DNA of 62,005 nt from Prevotellaceae bacterium UBA4301 (GTDB taxonomy: Bacteria; Bacteroidota; Bacteroidia; Bacteroidales; Bacteroidaceae): positions 304 through 62,308 of the forward strand of contig DGUV01000018.1 in assembly GCA_002395775.1 (NCBI GenBank), in the 5' to 3' direction. Positions 33,946-42,247 of the stretch are shown piece by piece. Position 1 is the first letter of the stretch. Each line of letters begins with the position of its first letter. The position numbers and the translations under genes were made by a program. Under the pieces are notes generated by a model, which made no database searches, had not been told where the DNA came from, and was given only the letters and a program-made list of their open reading frames with translations.

Positions 33946-34662
33946 ATGAATACGGAACAACCATTTGAATTTGAGATTTGCGCCAATGGTGTGGAAAGCT
34001 GCATCGAGGCCCAGAAGGGAGGGGCTACGCGCGTAGAGCTCTGTGCAAGCATCCCCGAGGGAGGCACCACCCCATCAATGGGAGAGATTGCACAAGCACG
34101 ACAAATGCTCACCACCACCCGCCTGCATGTGATTATCCGGCCACGCGGCGGAGACTTCGTGTATTCCGAACTTGAAGCCCAACGCATGATGGCGGACATC
34201 AGCCTGTGCAAGGCGCTTGGCGTCGATGGCATTGCCATAGGATGCCTGACCCGCGAAGGGGACATCGACATAGAGGTCTGCCAGCAACTCATGAAGGCGG
34301 CACAGGGTATGGCCGTAACCTTCCACCGGGCCTTTGACCGCGCACGCCACCCTCAGAAGGCCCTTGAGGACATCATCTCCCTGGGATGCCAACGCCTATT
34401 GACCTCGGGACAGGCATCGAAGGCACCCGATGGATTAGAACTTCTGAAGCAACTCAACGAACAAGCCCAAGGCCGCATCCAGCTGATGGCAGGGAGCGGA
34501 GTGAACGAGGACAACATCCTGCACATCCATCAGGAAACGGGCATCAGGCAATTCCACTTCTCGGCCCGAAGCCCAGTGAGCCACGACCCTGAGTTTGGCG
34601 ACCGACTGCTGACCTCGCAGCAGCGAGTGCGCGAAACCATTGCCAGACTAACAATCAGCTAA
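33946..34662 (+). CDS. cutC: CutC family protein (copper homeostasis)
   Basis: This 238-residue TIM-barrel protein has the family signatures FEICANGVESCIEAQKGGA, RVELCASIPEGGTTPS, IIRPRGGDFVYS, AVTFHRAFD and LTSGQASKAPDG. CutC has been linked to copper tolerance, though its biochemical role is unsettled. The start is the ATG at 33946. An in-frame Met at 33916 lies before an imperfect -7 box (AATCTTTG) that could give internal transcription. Confidence 0.92.
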   Translation: MNTEQPFEFEICANGVESCIEAQKGGATRVELCASIPEGGTTPSMGEIAQARQMLTTTRLHVIIRPRGGDFVYSELEAQRMMADISLCKALGVDGIAIGCLTREGDIDIEVCQQLMKAAQGMAVTFHRAFDRARHPQKALEDIISLGCQRLLTSGQASKAPDGLELLKQLNEQAQGRIQLMAGSGVNEDNILHIHQETGIRQFHFSARSPVSHDPEFGDRLLTSQQRVRETIARLTIS

Positions 34663-34692
34663 CCGACCAACCAACCAACCGACACAGAACGT

Positions 34693-37500
34693 ATGAGAAA
34701 CTTGGCATTAATCATCCTCGCGGCCATGCTGTGGCCAGCAGTCTGCCCCGCACAAAGGGCACAGCACTTCATCACGGACGACGACTATAGGCACCAGGTA
34801 ATGAAAGACTTCAATCAGAAAGAGCAACTGATTGGCACCCAGTTCACTAACAAAATCGCAGAACTAAGGAATCAGGAAGAAGCCGAGGCCATGATGTTCC
34901 TCTATGCCTACATGCCTCTGGCCGACATCACCGACTACAGCCAGGACTTCCACCTGAGAAATGTGAGGGCAAGTTTCCGCGCGCGCAGTGAGATGCCCTG
35001 GGGGAGTCTGGTGCCGGAGCTGCTGTTCCGCCACTTCGTGCTGCCTGTCAGAGTCAACAACGAGGCACTCGACTCTTCGCGCTGGGTCTTCTATCGGCAA
35101 CTGAAGGAACGAGTCAGAGGTCTGGACATGAAAGAAGCCATCCTGGAAGTCAACCATTGGTGCCACGAACGCGTGACCTACGCCCCCAGCGACGCACGGA
35201 CGCTGTCGCCCCTCGCCTGCATCAAGAACGCACTGGGGCGGTGCGGCGAGGAATCGACCCTGACCGTGGCTGCCTTGCGTTCCGTGGGCATACCAGCCCG
35301 GCAAGTTTACACTCCCCGGTGGGCACACACCGATGACAACCATGCCTGGGTGGAAGCCTGGGCAGACGGCAAATGGTGGTTTCTGGGAGCCTGCGAGCCC
35401 GAGCCCGTGCTCAATCTGGGGTGGTTCAACGCCCCCGCCTCGCGGGCCATGCTCATGCACACCAGAGCCTTCGGCGACTACCGGGGCGAGGAAGAGGTGA
35501 TGCTACGGACATCGTGCTTCACGGAAATCAATCTCATCGACAACTATGGGTCAAGTGCCAGAGTCGATTTCCTTGTGCTGGACGAGGAAGGGCAACCAGT
35601 GGAGGACGCAAGGGTGGATTTCAAGCTCTACAACTATGCGGAGTTCTGCACTGTGGCAACGAAATATACCGACCGCGAAGGGCGCACCTTCCTGACCGCA
35701 GGCAAGGGCGACATGCTGGTGTGGGCATCCAAGGGGGGAAAGTTTGGGTATGCAAAGGCGACGTTCAACCTCACCCCGGCCCTCTCCCAAGGAGAGGGAG
35801 GTAGCGCGTCTGAAATTCAAAATTCAAAATTAAAAATTAAAAATGACAAGGCGGGAGACGAGGTTACGATTAGTCTCAACTATCAACTATCACCTTCTCA
35901 TTCTCTCAATGTCTCAACGTCTCATTCTCTCAACGCCTCAACTTCTCAACTTCAAGAAATAGACATCGTGCCTCCCCCCGAACAGGCACTCATCCCCCCA
36001 GTACCAGAGACACTGCGACGCGAAAACCAAAGGCGGCTGGCCCAGGAGGACTCGCTGAGAAGGGCCTACGAAGCCACCTTCTATCAAGGCGAAGACATGC
36101 TGCTGAGAAAAGCAAGGGGAAACTGGAGGACAATCCGCGACTTCATGGCCCGGCACACCGATGCTCCCCAACGAGCCGAAGCCCTGCTGAAGTCGCTGAG
36201 CGACAAAGACTTGAGGGACATGCCTATGGAGATTCTGGAGGACAACATGACAGCAGAGTCCGACCAGCTCTGTCCGCGCGTGGAGAACGAAATGATTCTG
36301 CATCCCTTCAAGCACTACCTCCGCCAGCAAGCCATAGCCGAAGGACTGAACAGCGACCCCGAGGCGCTGGTCAAGTGGGTGCAGGAGAACATCAGGCTGA
36401 ACCCCGACAGCCGAGCCCTGCGCATCGCCCAGACCCCCGTGGGAGTGTGGTTGTCAAGGGTGACCGACCAGCGTTCGCGCGACATCTTCTTCGTGGCCCT
36501 GGCCCGCTCCATGGGGCTCGAAGCCCGCAAGGACGCCGTCACCGGCAAGGTGCAATACCGCTCCCGAAAGGGAATTCAAAATTCAAAATTCTTGAATGAA
36601 TCAAGCGTCACAAGTGCCGAGCAAAAAATGAAAAATGAAGAATGGTCAATGGTAAATGGTAAATGGATAGACGTCGACTTTGAAGCGAAGGAACAGACGG
36701 CAGCACCGCAGGGAAGGCTGGTGCTCACATTCGAACCGACAAAATATCTCGACGACCCCAAATACTACAGCCACTTCACCGTGACCCGCATCACCCCCGA
36801 GGGAGGAACAAGCCTGCTGAACTTCGAGGAAGGACAACTGGACATGGGCGGTGGCACAAGCTGGAGCAACACCTTCCGCCAAGGCACGATGCTGGACACG
36901 GGCACCTACCTGCTGACCACCGGCACCCGGCTTGCCAACGGCAGCGTGCTGGCCACCAACCGCCTGTTCACCATCGAACAGGGGCGGACCACCACCCTGC
37001 CCCTCATCATCCGGCAAACCGACACGGAGGTGAGCGTCATCGGCACGTTCGACTCAGAGAGCAAGTTCACTCCCCTCTCCCCCACGTTCCGCAGCCTCCC
37101 CACCGCGTCCATTCTGAGCCAGACGGGTCGCGGATACTTTGCCATCGGACTCGTCGGCATGGGTCAGGAGCCCACCAACCACGCCCTGCGCGACATCTGC
37201 AAGGCCAGCGCCGACTTCGACCAATGGGGCCGTCCCCTCGTGCTGCTTTTCGAAAGCGAGGAAGAAGCAAGCAAGTTCCGCCCCGAGGACTATGGGACAC
37301 TGCCCCGGAACACCCTCTTCGGCATCGACGCGGACGGGAGCATTCGTCGGCAGATCATGTCACAGATGAAGCTCCCCAGCGCCCAGCTGCCCATCTTCCT
37401 CATAGCCGACACCTTCAACCGCGTCGTCTTCTGCTCGCAAGGCTACACCATAGGCCTGGGCGAACAGATGCAATGGACGGTGAGCAGGCTGAAGGATTAA
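34693..37500 (+). CDS. Exported transglutaminase-like protein with in-frame repeat insertions
   Basis: This 935-residue protein has a signal peptide (1-20). The transglutaminase-like core (about 140-260) shows the triad as the Cys in GRCGEESTLTVAALRS (about 193), the His in DNHAWVEAW (about 218) and Asp in GACEP-type context. A beta domain follows (about 275-350). Two segments look like noncoding repeat DNA that became translated: about 359-420 (LTPALSQGEGG, IQNSKLKIKN, SHSLNVSTSHSLNAST) and about 627-655 (IQNSKFLNESS, MKNEEWSMVNGKW). Between them is a second helical transglutaminase-accessory region (ALVKWVQENIRLN). The C-terminal 230 residues are beta-rich and end with an RQIMSQMKLPSAQLPIFLIAD thioredoxin-like stretch. 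The frame stays open through both insertions. Last gene of the operon. Confidence 0.78.
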   Translation: MRNLALIILAAMLWPAVCPAQRAQHFITDDDYRHQVMKDFNQKEQLIGTQFTNKIAELRNQEEAEAMMFLYAYMPLADITDYSQDFHLRNVRASFRARSEMPWGSLVPELLFRHFVLPVRVNNEALDSSRWVFYRQLKERVRGLDMKEAILEVNHWCHERVTYAPSDARTLSPLACIKNALGRCGEESTLTVAALRSVGIPARQVYTPRWAHTDDNHAWVEAWADGKWWFLGACEPEPVLNLGWFNAPASRAMLMHTRAFGDYRGEEEVMLRTSCFTEINLIDNYGSSARVDFLVLDEEGQPVEDARVDFKLYNYAEFCTVATKYTDREGRTFLTAGKGDMLVWASKGGKFGYAKATFNLTPALSQGEGGSASEIQNSKLKIKNDKAGDEVTISLNYQLSPSHSLNVSTSHSLNASTSQLQEIDIVPPPEQALIPPVPETLRRENQRRLAQEDSLRRAYEATFYQGEDMLLRKARGNWRTIRDFMARHTDAPQRAEALLKSLSDKDLRDMPMEILEDNMTAESDQLCPRVENEMILHPFKHYLRQQAIAEGLNSDPEALVKWVQENIRLNPDSRALRIAQTPVGVWLSRVTDQRSRDIFFVALARSMGLEARKDAVTGKVQYRSRKGIQNSKFLNESSVTSAEQKMKNEEWSMVNGKWIDVDFEAKEQTAAPQGRLVLTFEPTKYLDDPKYYSHFTVTRITPEGGTSLLNFEEGQLDMGGGTSWSNTFRQGTMLDTGTYLLTTGTRLANGSVLATNRLFTIEQGRTTTLPLIIRQTDTEVSVIGTFDSESKFTPLSPTFRSLPTASILSQTGRGYFAIGLVGMGQEPTNHALRDICKASADFDQWGRPLVLLFESEEEASKFRPEDYGTLPRNTLFGIDADGSIRRQIMSQMKLPSAQLPIFLIADTFNRVVFCSQGYTIGLGEQMQWTVSRLKD
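35769..35953 (+). repeat. Composite intergenic-type repeat inside the transglutaminase-like gene
   Basis: Three elements lie in tandem: a hairpin CCCTCTCC-caa-GGAGAGGG (35780-35798), an AT-rich periodic AATTCAAAATTCAAAATT run (35813-35844), and a TCTCAACGTC/TCTCATTC degenerate repeat (35874-35953). Their base composition contrasts sharply with the flanking GC-rich codons. Confidence 0.75.
36572..36655 (+). repeat. Second AT-rich repeat inside the transglutaminase-like gene
   Basis: AATTCAAAATTCAAAATTC is followed by an ATGAAAAATGAAGAATGG and ATGGTAAATGGTAAATGG series. It is the same family as at 35813 and at 37541-37560 (reverse orientation, noncoding). Confidence 0.7.
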
Positions 37501-37504
37501 TGTT

Positions 37505-37532
37505 TAACGTTTAAGGGTTAACGTTTAAGGGT
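37505..37532 (+). repeat. Tandem AACGTTTAAGGGTT repeat (two copies)
   Basis: Two perfect 14-bp copies lie directly after the transglutaminase-like stop. The gap from 37501 to 38119 holds no gene I can support. It then contains a reverse AT-rich repeat (37541-37560), an 8-bp inverted pair CAAGGGCA/TGCCCTTG (37573-37580, 37629-37636), the nested palindrome, two dyads and the hsdM promoter. Confidence 0.75.
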
Positions 37533-37796
37533 TAATGGGTCAATTTTGAATTTTGAATTCTCTTGCTTAGGTTCAAGGGCAATAAGGCTTATGCTCGGCG
37601 CGCTTCGAACATATGGTCGACCTGCCTCGTGCCCTTGTTCCTTTGCTACTGCAAAGATAGTAATAATTTGTGAGATATGCAAGGCTTTGCACGCGCGCGG
37701 ACTCGAAAACACCAATTTCTTTGAAAATTACTTTATAATGCATTGATATACACATGTTTAAGTAGTTTGTACACTAATATGGCTTGATAGCGGTCG

Positions 37797-37952
37797 TTGT
37801 CACGATTGTCATTGTCACGATTGTCATTAACGATTTTGAATTCCAAAACACCTCACAATATATATAATAATTATTATATATATTGTGGCATAAATTTCCC
37901 CCCGAAAAGTTGATTTTCTTAATGACAATCATGACAATGACAATAATGACAA
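37797..37952. repeat. Nested palindrome: 30-bp inverted arms around a perfect 34-bp palindrome
   Basis: The left arm is two perfect tandem copies of TTGTCACGATTGTCA (37797-37811, 37812-37826). The right arm (37923-37952) is its reverse complement with 27 of 30 matches and continues as ATGACAATA repeats to 37961. Between them, 37854-37887 is a perfect 34-bp palindrome (arms CACAATATATATAATAA and its complement). The two centres are only 4 bp apart. It lies upstream of the type I RM operon. Confidence 0.9.
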
Positions 37953-37976
37953 TAATGACAGTGCGTCTCGGAAATA

Positions 37977-37994
37977 AAAATGATGAATCATTTT
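37977..37994. promoter_or_regulatory. Operator-like dyad AAAATGAT-GA-ATCATTTT
   Basis: Perfect 8-bp arms with a 2-base GA centre, about 100 bp upstream of the hsdM -7 box. Confidence 0.5.
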
Positions 37995-38038
37995 ATATTT
38001 CACTCGACTTGAACGATGTTCTTCCTCCTCCTTGCAAG

Positions 38039-38066
38039 GTAAAGTACAAATGAATTTGTCCTTTAC
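38039..38066. promoter_or_regulatory. Operator-like 28-bp dyad before the hsdM promoter
   Basis: GTAAAG-t-ACAAAT-ga-ATTTGT-c-CTTTAC: 12 of 13 arm positions are symmetric, with the same GA centre as the dyad at 37977. It ends 3 bases before the -33 TTG, a good position for a repressor or controller protein. Confidence 0.6.
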
Positions 38067-38068
38067 AC

Positions 38069-38099
38069 TTGTTTCGTTCGTCGTTTTGCATTATCTTTG
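38069..38099 (+). promoter_or_regulatory. hsdM promoter (TTG / TATCTTTG)
   Basis: TTG at 38069-38071, 20 bases, TATCTTTG at 38092-38099. Transcription should start near 38105, 15 bases before the ATG. Confidence 0.7.
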
Positions 38100-38119
38100 T
38101 AGGGCGAAAACAATCGATT

Positions 38120-39628
38120 ATGGCAAAGAAACAAAATACAGCTGACCTTGGTTTTGAGGATAAAATATGGAAGGCGGCCGACCTGTTGCGAGGTTCCATC
38201 GATGCTGCAGAGTATAAAAATGTGGTGCTGGGACTCATTTTCCTGAAGTACATTAGTGACCAATTCGACCTGAAACACCAGCAATTGGTGGAGGAAGGCG
38301 ACGGATTTGAGGAAGATAAGGACGAATATACGTCGGAAAACATATTCTACGTGCCTGCCGATGCGCGTTGGAGTGTGATTTCGGCAGCTGCCCACACGCC
38401 AGAGATTGGCAAGGTCATAGACCAAGCCATGATGGAAATAGAGCGTGAAAACGACCGCTTGCGTGGCATTCTGCCCAAGAATTTTGCCCGTCCTGAACTC
38501 GACAAACGTCGCCTGGGCGATGTGGTGGACCTCTTCACCAACACCTTGGAACTGGGGCGTCAGGAAGAGAATAAAGACCTCTTGGGGCGCACCTACGAAT
38601 ACTGCCTCTCACGCTTTGCCTCGCTGGAGGGAAAGAACGCTGGAGAGTTCTACACCCCTTCGTGCATCGTTCGCACTATAGTGGCAGTTCTCGAACCCTT
38701 CCACGGGCGTTGCTACGACCCTGCCTGTGGTTCGGGTGGCATGTTCGTGCAGAGTGCCGACTTCGTGCGTCACCATCAGGGCGACATCAAGAACCTGAGC
38801 ATCTTTGGTCAGGAAATCAATGCCAACACACGCAAAATGGCCATGATGAACCTCGCCATCCGAGGCATCGAAGCCAATCTGGGCGACCGCAATGCCGACA
38901 CTTTCTTCGACGACCAACACCCCACCTTGAAAGCCGACTTCGTGATGGCCAATCCCCCCTTCAACATGAGCGACTGGGGTGCCGACCGCCTGCAGGAGGA
39001 CGTTCGCTGGCGCTATGGCATACCCCCACAGGGCAATGCCAACTTTGCGTGGCTGGAGCACATGATCAGTCACCTCTCGCCCTCAGGCCGCATCGGTATG
39101 GTGCTTGCCAACGGTTCGCTCAGCAGTCAGTCGGGAGGCGAAGGCGAGATTCGCAAGAACATCCTGCAAGCCGACCTCGTAGAGGGCATTGTGGCCCTTC
39201 CCAGTCAGCTTTTCTACTCCACAGGCATCCCCGTGTGCCTTTGGTTCCTCTCGCGTCAGAAGTCACAGCCCGGCAAGGTGTTGCTTGTCGATGCCCGCAA
39301 CATGGGAACTATGGTCACGCGCAAACTGCGTGAACTCTCGGAAGCCGACATCGAGCGCATAGCCCAGACCTTCAAAGACTATCGCAAGGGCACGCTCGAG
39401 GACGAGAAGGGCTATTGTGCAGTTCGCACGCTTGCCGACGTCGAAGCACAGGACTTCATCCTCACTCCAGGTCGCTATGTAGGCATTGCCGAGCAGGAGG
39501 ATGATGGCGAACCCTTTGCCGAAAAGATGCAACGCCTGACATCGGAACTGAGCGGACTCTTTTTGGAGAGCCATCGCTTGGAGCAGGAAATCAGGAAGCA
39601 GTTAGGGAGCATTGGATTCAACGTGTAA
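38120..39628 (+). CDS. hsdM: Type I restriction-modification DNA methyltransferase subunit
   Basis: This 502-residue N6-adenine methyltransferase has a helical HsdM N-domain (about 8-150), the S-adenosylmethionine loop DPACGSGG (about 200-207) and the catalytic NPPF (about 277-280). The start is fixed by the promoter. It methylates host sites with HsdS and forms the restriction complex with HsdR. The C-terminal codons (KQLGSIGFNV) recur as a remnant at 40012-40044. Confidence 0.95.
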   Translation: MAKKQNTADLGFEDKIWKAADLLRGSIDAAEYKNVVLGLIFLKYISDQFDLKHQQLVEEGDGFEEDKDEYTSENIFYVPADARWSVISAAAHTPEIGKVIDQAMMEIERENDRLRGILPKNFARPELDKRRLGDVVDLFTNTLELGRQEENKDLLGRTYEYCLSRFASLEGKNAGEFYTPSCIVRTIVAVLEPFHGRCYDPACGSGGMFVQSADFVRHHQGDIKNLSIFGQEINANTRKMAMMNLAIRGIEANLGDRNADTFFDDQHPTLKADFVMANPPFNMSDWGADRLQEDVRWRYGIPPQGNANFAWLEHMISHLSPSGRIGMVLANGSLSSQSGGEGEIRKNILQADLVEGIVALPSQLFYSTGIPVCLWFLSRQKSQPGKVLLVDARNMGTMVTRKLRELSEADIERIAQTFKDYRKGTLEDEKGYCAVRTLADVEAQDFILTPGRYVGIAEQEDDGEPFAEKMQRLTSELSGLFLESHRLEQEIRKQLGSIGFNV

Positions 39629-39654
39629 ATTCCCATTTATCAAATAGGACAGAT

Positions 39655-39951
39655 ATGACAAAGAAACAAGCAATACAATTGTTCCAAGAGCGCAAAGTTC
39701 GAACCGTGTGGGACGACGAACAAGAGAAGTGGTATTTCTCCATAGTAGATGTATGCGCAGTGCTGACTGACAGCCCGAATCCAAGAAACTACTGGAAGGT
39801 GCTGAAACATAGGCTATTGAAAGAAGGAAATCAAACGGTTACAAATTGTAACGCTTTGAAGATGCGTGCCTCTGACGGCAAGATGCGCCTGGCGGATGTA
39901 GCTGACACAGAGCAACTTTTCCGACTCATTCAGTCCTATCACCAAGGATAA
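39655..39951 (+). pseudogene. Truncated Bro-N domain protein (RhuM/antirepressor-like)
   Basis: These 98 residues align well with the first 95 of the Bro-N/Fic protein at 42248 (shared VRxVWDxE...WxFSIVD...TDSPxPRxYWxVLKxRL...GN). The frame stops at RLIQSYHQG, whereas relatives I recall continue for some 180 residues. A shift of one base after about 39940 reopens a frame ITKDKASDYLLTDENKEG before a stop, so this looks like a frameshifted remnant. The Bro-N domain is a DNA-binding module of phage and bacterial regulators. A short functional regulator cannot be excluded. Confidence 0.65.
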
Positions 39952-40011
39952 GGCAAGTGACTATCTGTTGACTGACGAAAACAAAGAAGGGTGAGTACAG
40001 TATTAACAAAC

Positions 40012-40044
40012 TTTCAGTTAGGGAGTATTGGAATTGACATTTGA
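40012..40044 (+). pseudogene. Remnant duplicate of the hsdM 3' end
   Basis: The bases CAGTTAGGGAGTATTGGA (40015-40032) repeat the hsdM end at 39599-39616 with one mismatch. In frame they read FQLGSIGIDI then a stop, against KQLGSIGFNV in hsdM. The Bro-N remnant lies exactly between the two copies. Confidence 0.75.
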
Positions 40045-40051
40045 TTGATTA

Positions 40052-40999
40052 ATGGAAAATTTGGAAGGCGATTATAGGAAACTATTGGAACCATTTGGAG
40101 GGTCTTTGAGAAACAGATACCTCTATACACTATACGAATTGATGGCTATAGTGAGGGTGGTTTGTCGTCTTCACAACTATGCCAATGTGGGCTACCTGAA
40201 GGGATATGTTGCACACTTCTGTTATATCCGATTTAAATCTTTCGATACACTCCTGAAAGTGGTGGAAATGCACCACGACCACGTATCGGCTAACTGCATC
40301 CTGCGGATGCTTGCCGACTGCATGGCAGTCTTTCGTCTCATCTATCTGGAACCCGATGAAAACATTCGGTTATTTCGTCATGCGCTTTACGTGATTGATG
40401 GATGCGAGCAAAATCTGGAAGTGTTGCCCGAGGAACTGGACATGAACGAAGGTGCAGAACCAGATATTAAAATCGAGTACTATAAGCAAAGAATACAAGG
40501 AAACAGAAACCATCGTAAGAGGTTGATGGACGAGGCGAACGAGATTCTGGCCAATTCGCCATTAAAGGAGAAAGACCAAGCAGCCTTTAATAATATAGTA
40601 GAAAAGAGGAACTGGAAATTCAAAAGTTTTGAGGCATCGGCCAAAAATTATTCGTGGGCAGATATGTATAAAAAGATAGACCGTTTTGAAGAAGTATATG
40701 ATGTGTTATCTTTCCTCTCACAGTACGCCCACGGCCTGAGCATGAGCAATCTCGTTGTGACGAATAAGGCGGCTGACCGTGAAGGGATTCTTGTCGAAGC
40801 CCACGGATTGATGGAAACTATGATTGACTACATGTTGCTGTTCTTCAAAGAAGAGCAGTTTGATATCTTCACCGAATTTCTCCTGACTGATATAAAGGAA
40901 AAATTGTTCTCATGCTTCGATGATGAGCATCGTTCTAAAATCGCATTAGACTGGGATAGGATGGTGTATGGTAAATTAAATAGCATCGCTTTCAAATAG
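40052..40999 (+). CDS. Unknown alpha-helical protein inside the RM operon (possibly DUF5677/HEPN-like)
   Basis: This 315-residue, mostly helical, charged, cytoplasmic protein has no signal or membrane helix. Helices such as NCILRMLADCMAVFRLIYLE and YDVLSFLSQYAHGLSMSN, with a conserved-looking Ser...Tyr-x-His, recall DUF5677-type proteins; this is only a weak resemblance. It sits between the hsdM remnant and hsdS, with 8 bases to hsdS, so it is co-transcribed with the RM genes. It could be a defence accessory protein or a cargo gene. Codon use is AT-richer than hsdM and hsdR. Confidence 0.6.
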   Translation: MENLEGDYRKLLEPFGGSLRNRYLYTLYELMAIVRVVCRLHNYANVGYLKGYVAHFCYIRFKSFDTLLKVVEMHHDHVSANCILRMLADCMAVFRLIYLEPDENIRLFRHALYVIDGCEQNLEVLPEELDMNEGAEPDIKIEYYKQRIQGNRNHRKRLMDEANEILANSPLKEKDQAAFNNIVEKRNWKFKSFEASAKNYSWADMYKKIDRFEEVYDVLSFLSQYAHGLSMSNLVVTNKAADREGILVEAHGLMETMIDYMLLFFKEEQFDIFTEFLLTDIKEKLFSCFDDEHRSKIALDWDRMVYGKLNSIAFK

Positions 41000-41007
41000 T
41001 TTGCGTT

Positions 41008-42219
41008 ATGGAAGTCGTAAAATTAGGCACATTAACAAATAGGAAAATAGGATATGGTATCGTTCAGCCAGGTGCCAGTGTTCTTTATGGTGTCCCTGTT
41101 ATAAAAGTTAACAATATAATCTCAGGTCTTCGAGATATTAATTGTTTGGAAAAGACGAAGGAGGGAATTGATGCAAAATATTCTAGAACTAGATTAAAAG
41201 GTGGAGAAATTGTTATTAGTCTTGTCGGTTCAGTCGGAAAAACGGCAATAGTACCAAGGGATTTTGCTGGGTGTAACTTAGTACGAGCAACAGGAATGAT
41301 AGACATACTTGACCCATTAATGTCATTGTGGGTAAAATATTATATTGATTCGCCTAAAGGACAAGGTTATATAATAGAAAACTTAAATACAACTGTTCAG
41401 CCAACTCTAAATGTAAAGTCACTTGTTGATATGCCTATTCCTGTGTATTCTTCTGAGTACATGAAAAATGCAATATCAATTCTCAAATCCCTCGACGACA
41501 AAATCGAGGTAAACAGGCGGATAAACGATAATTTAGAGCAGCAGGCACAGGCGTTGTTTAAGTCGTGGTTTGTGGACTTTGAGCCCTTCCGTGATGGAGA
41601 GTTTGTAGAGTCTGAACTGGGGATGATTCCTAAAGGGTGGAGAGTGGAATCTTTATCAACTATAGCCGACTATGTCAATGGCTTAGCAATGCAGAAATAC
41701 CGTCCATTGGAAGGAGAAAAAGGTTTGCCTGTCCTGAAGATAAAAGAGCTTGGGCAAGGCTGCACAGACAATAGTTCTGAATTGTGCTCGCCGTCCTTAA
41801 TCGGTGAGAAATATATAATTGACGATGGAGACACTATTTTTTCATGGTCTGGCACGCTTATGGTTAAAGTATGGTGTGGAGGCAAATGTGGATTAAATCA
41901 ACATCTTTTTGTCGTAGAGCCTAAAGATTATCCCCATTGGTTTGCATACCAATGGACAAAGCACCATCTTGACAACTTTATCCACATTGCAAAAGATAAA
42001 GCCGTCACCATGGGACATATAAAAAGAGGAGAGCTTGACAAGGCCAAAGTTGTCGTACCCGATAGAACAAGCATGGCTGCTATTGATTCTATGATGAAAT
42101 CGCTACATAGCAGAATCATTTCAAATGAGATAGAATCCCGCCGCCTCGCCCAACTCCGCGACACCCTCCTGCCCCGCTTGATGTCTGGTGAATTAAAAGT
42201 GGGGGATGTAACGTTATAA
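41008..42219 (+). CDS. hsdS: Type I restriction-modification specificity subunit
   Basis: This 403-residue protein has two target-recognition domains (about 1-150 and 205-360), each followed by a conserved helical spacer. The first spacer holds LKSLDDKIEVNRRINDNLEQ and AQALFKSWFVDFEPF. The second holds SRRLAQLRDTLLPRLMSGEL. GMIPKGWRVESL marks the start of the second half. The TRD segments are clearly AT-rich while the spacers are GC-rich, which suggests TRD exchange. It determines the bipartite DNA site. No second or silent hsdS copy is present in the window. Confidence 0.93.
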   Translation: MEVVKLGTLTNRKIGYGIVQPGASVLYGVPVIKVNNIISGLRDINCLEKTKEGIDAKYSRTRLKGGEIVISLVGSVGKTAIVPRDFAGCNLVRATGMIDILDPLMSLWVKYYIDSPKGQGYIIENLNTTVQPTLNVKSLVDMPIPVYSSEYMKNAISILKSLDDKIEVNRRINDNLEQQAQALFKSWFVDFEPFRDGEFVESELGMIPKGWRVESLSTIADYVNGLAMQKYRPLEGEKGLPVLKIKELGQGCTDNSSELCSPSLIGEKYIIDDGDTIFSWSGTLMVKVWCGGKCGLNQHLFVVEPKDYPHWFAYQWTKHHLDNFIHIAKDKAVTMGHIKRGELDKAKVVVPDRTSMAAIDSMMKSLHSRIISNEIESRRLAQLRDTLLPRLMSGELKVGDVTL

Positions 42220-42247
42220 TGTAAAATGGTGTATTAAAAAATCCGTC

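Noticed and set aside
34662..34682. CCAA tetranucleotide repeat just before the transglutaminase-like gene, as a phase-variation tract
   Set aside because: Only about four units long, outside the coding frame, and with no promoter element whose spacing it would change; too short to claim slippage control.
37501..38119. Small genes or a tRNA/attachment site in the long gap before hsdM
   Set aside because: The short frames here have no motif or promoter and overlap repeats and palindromes; no cloverleaf or tRNA T-loop sequence was found, and no matching direct repeat was seen at the other end of the island (about 46270).
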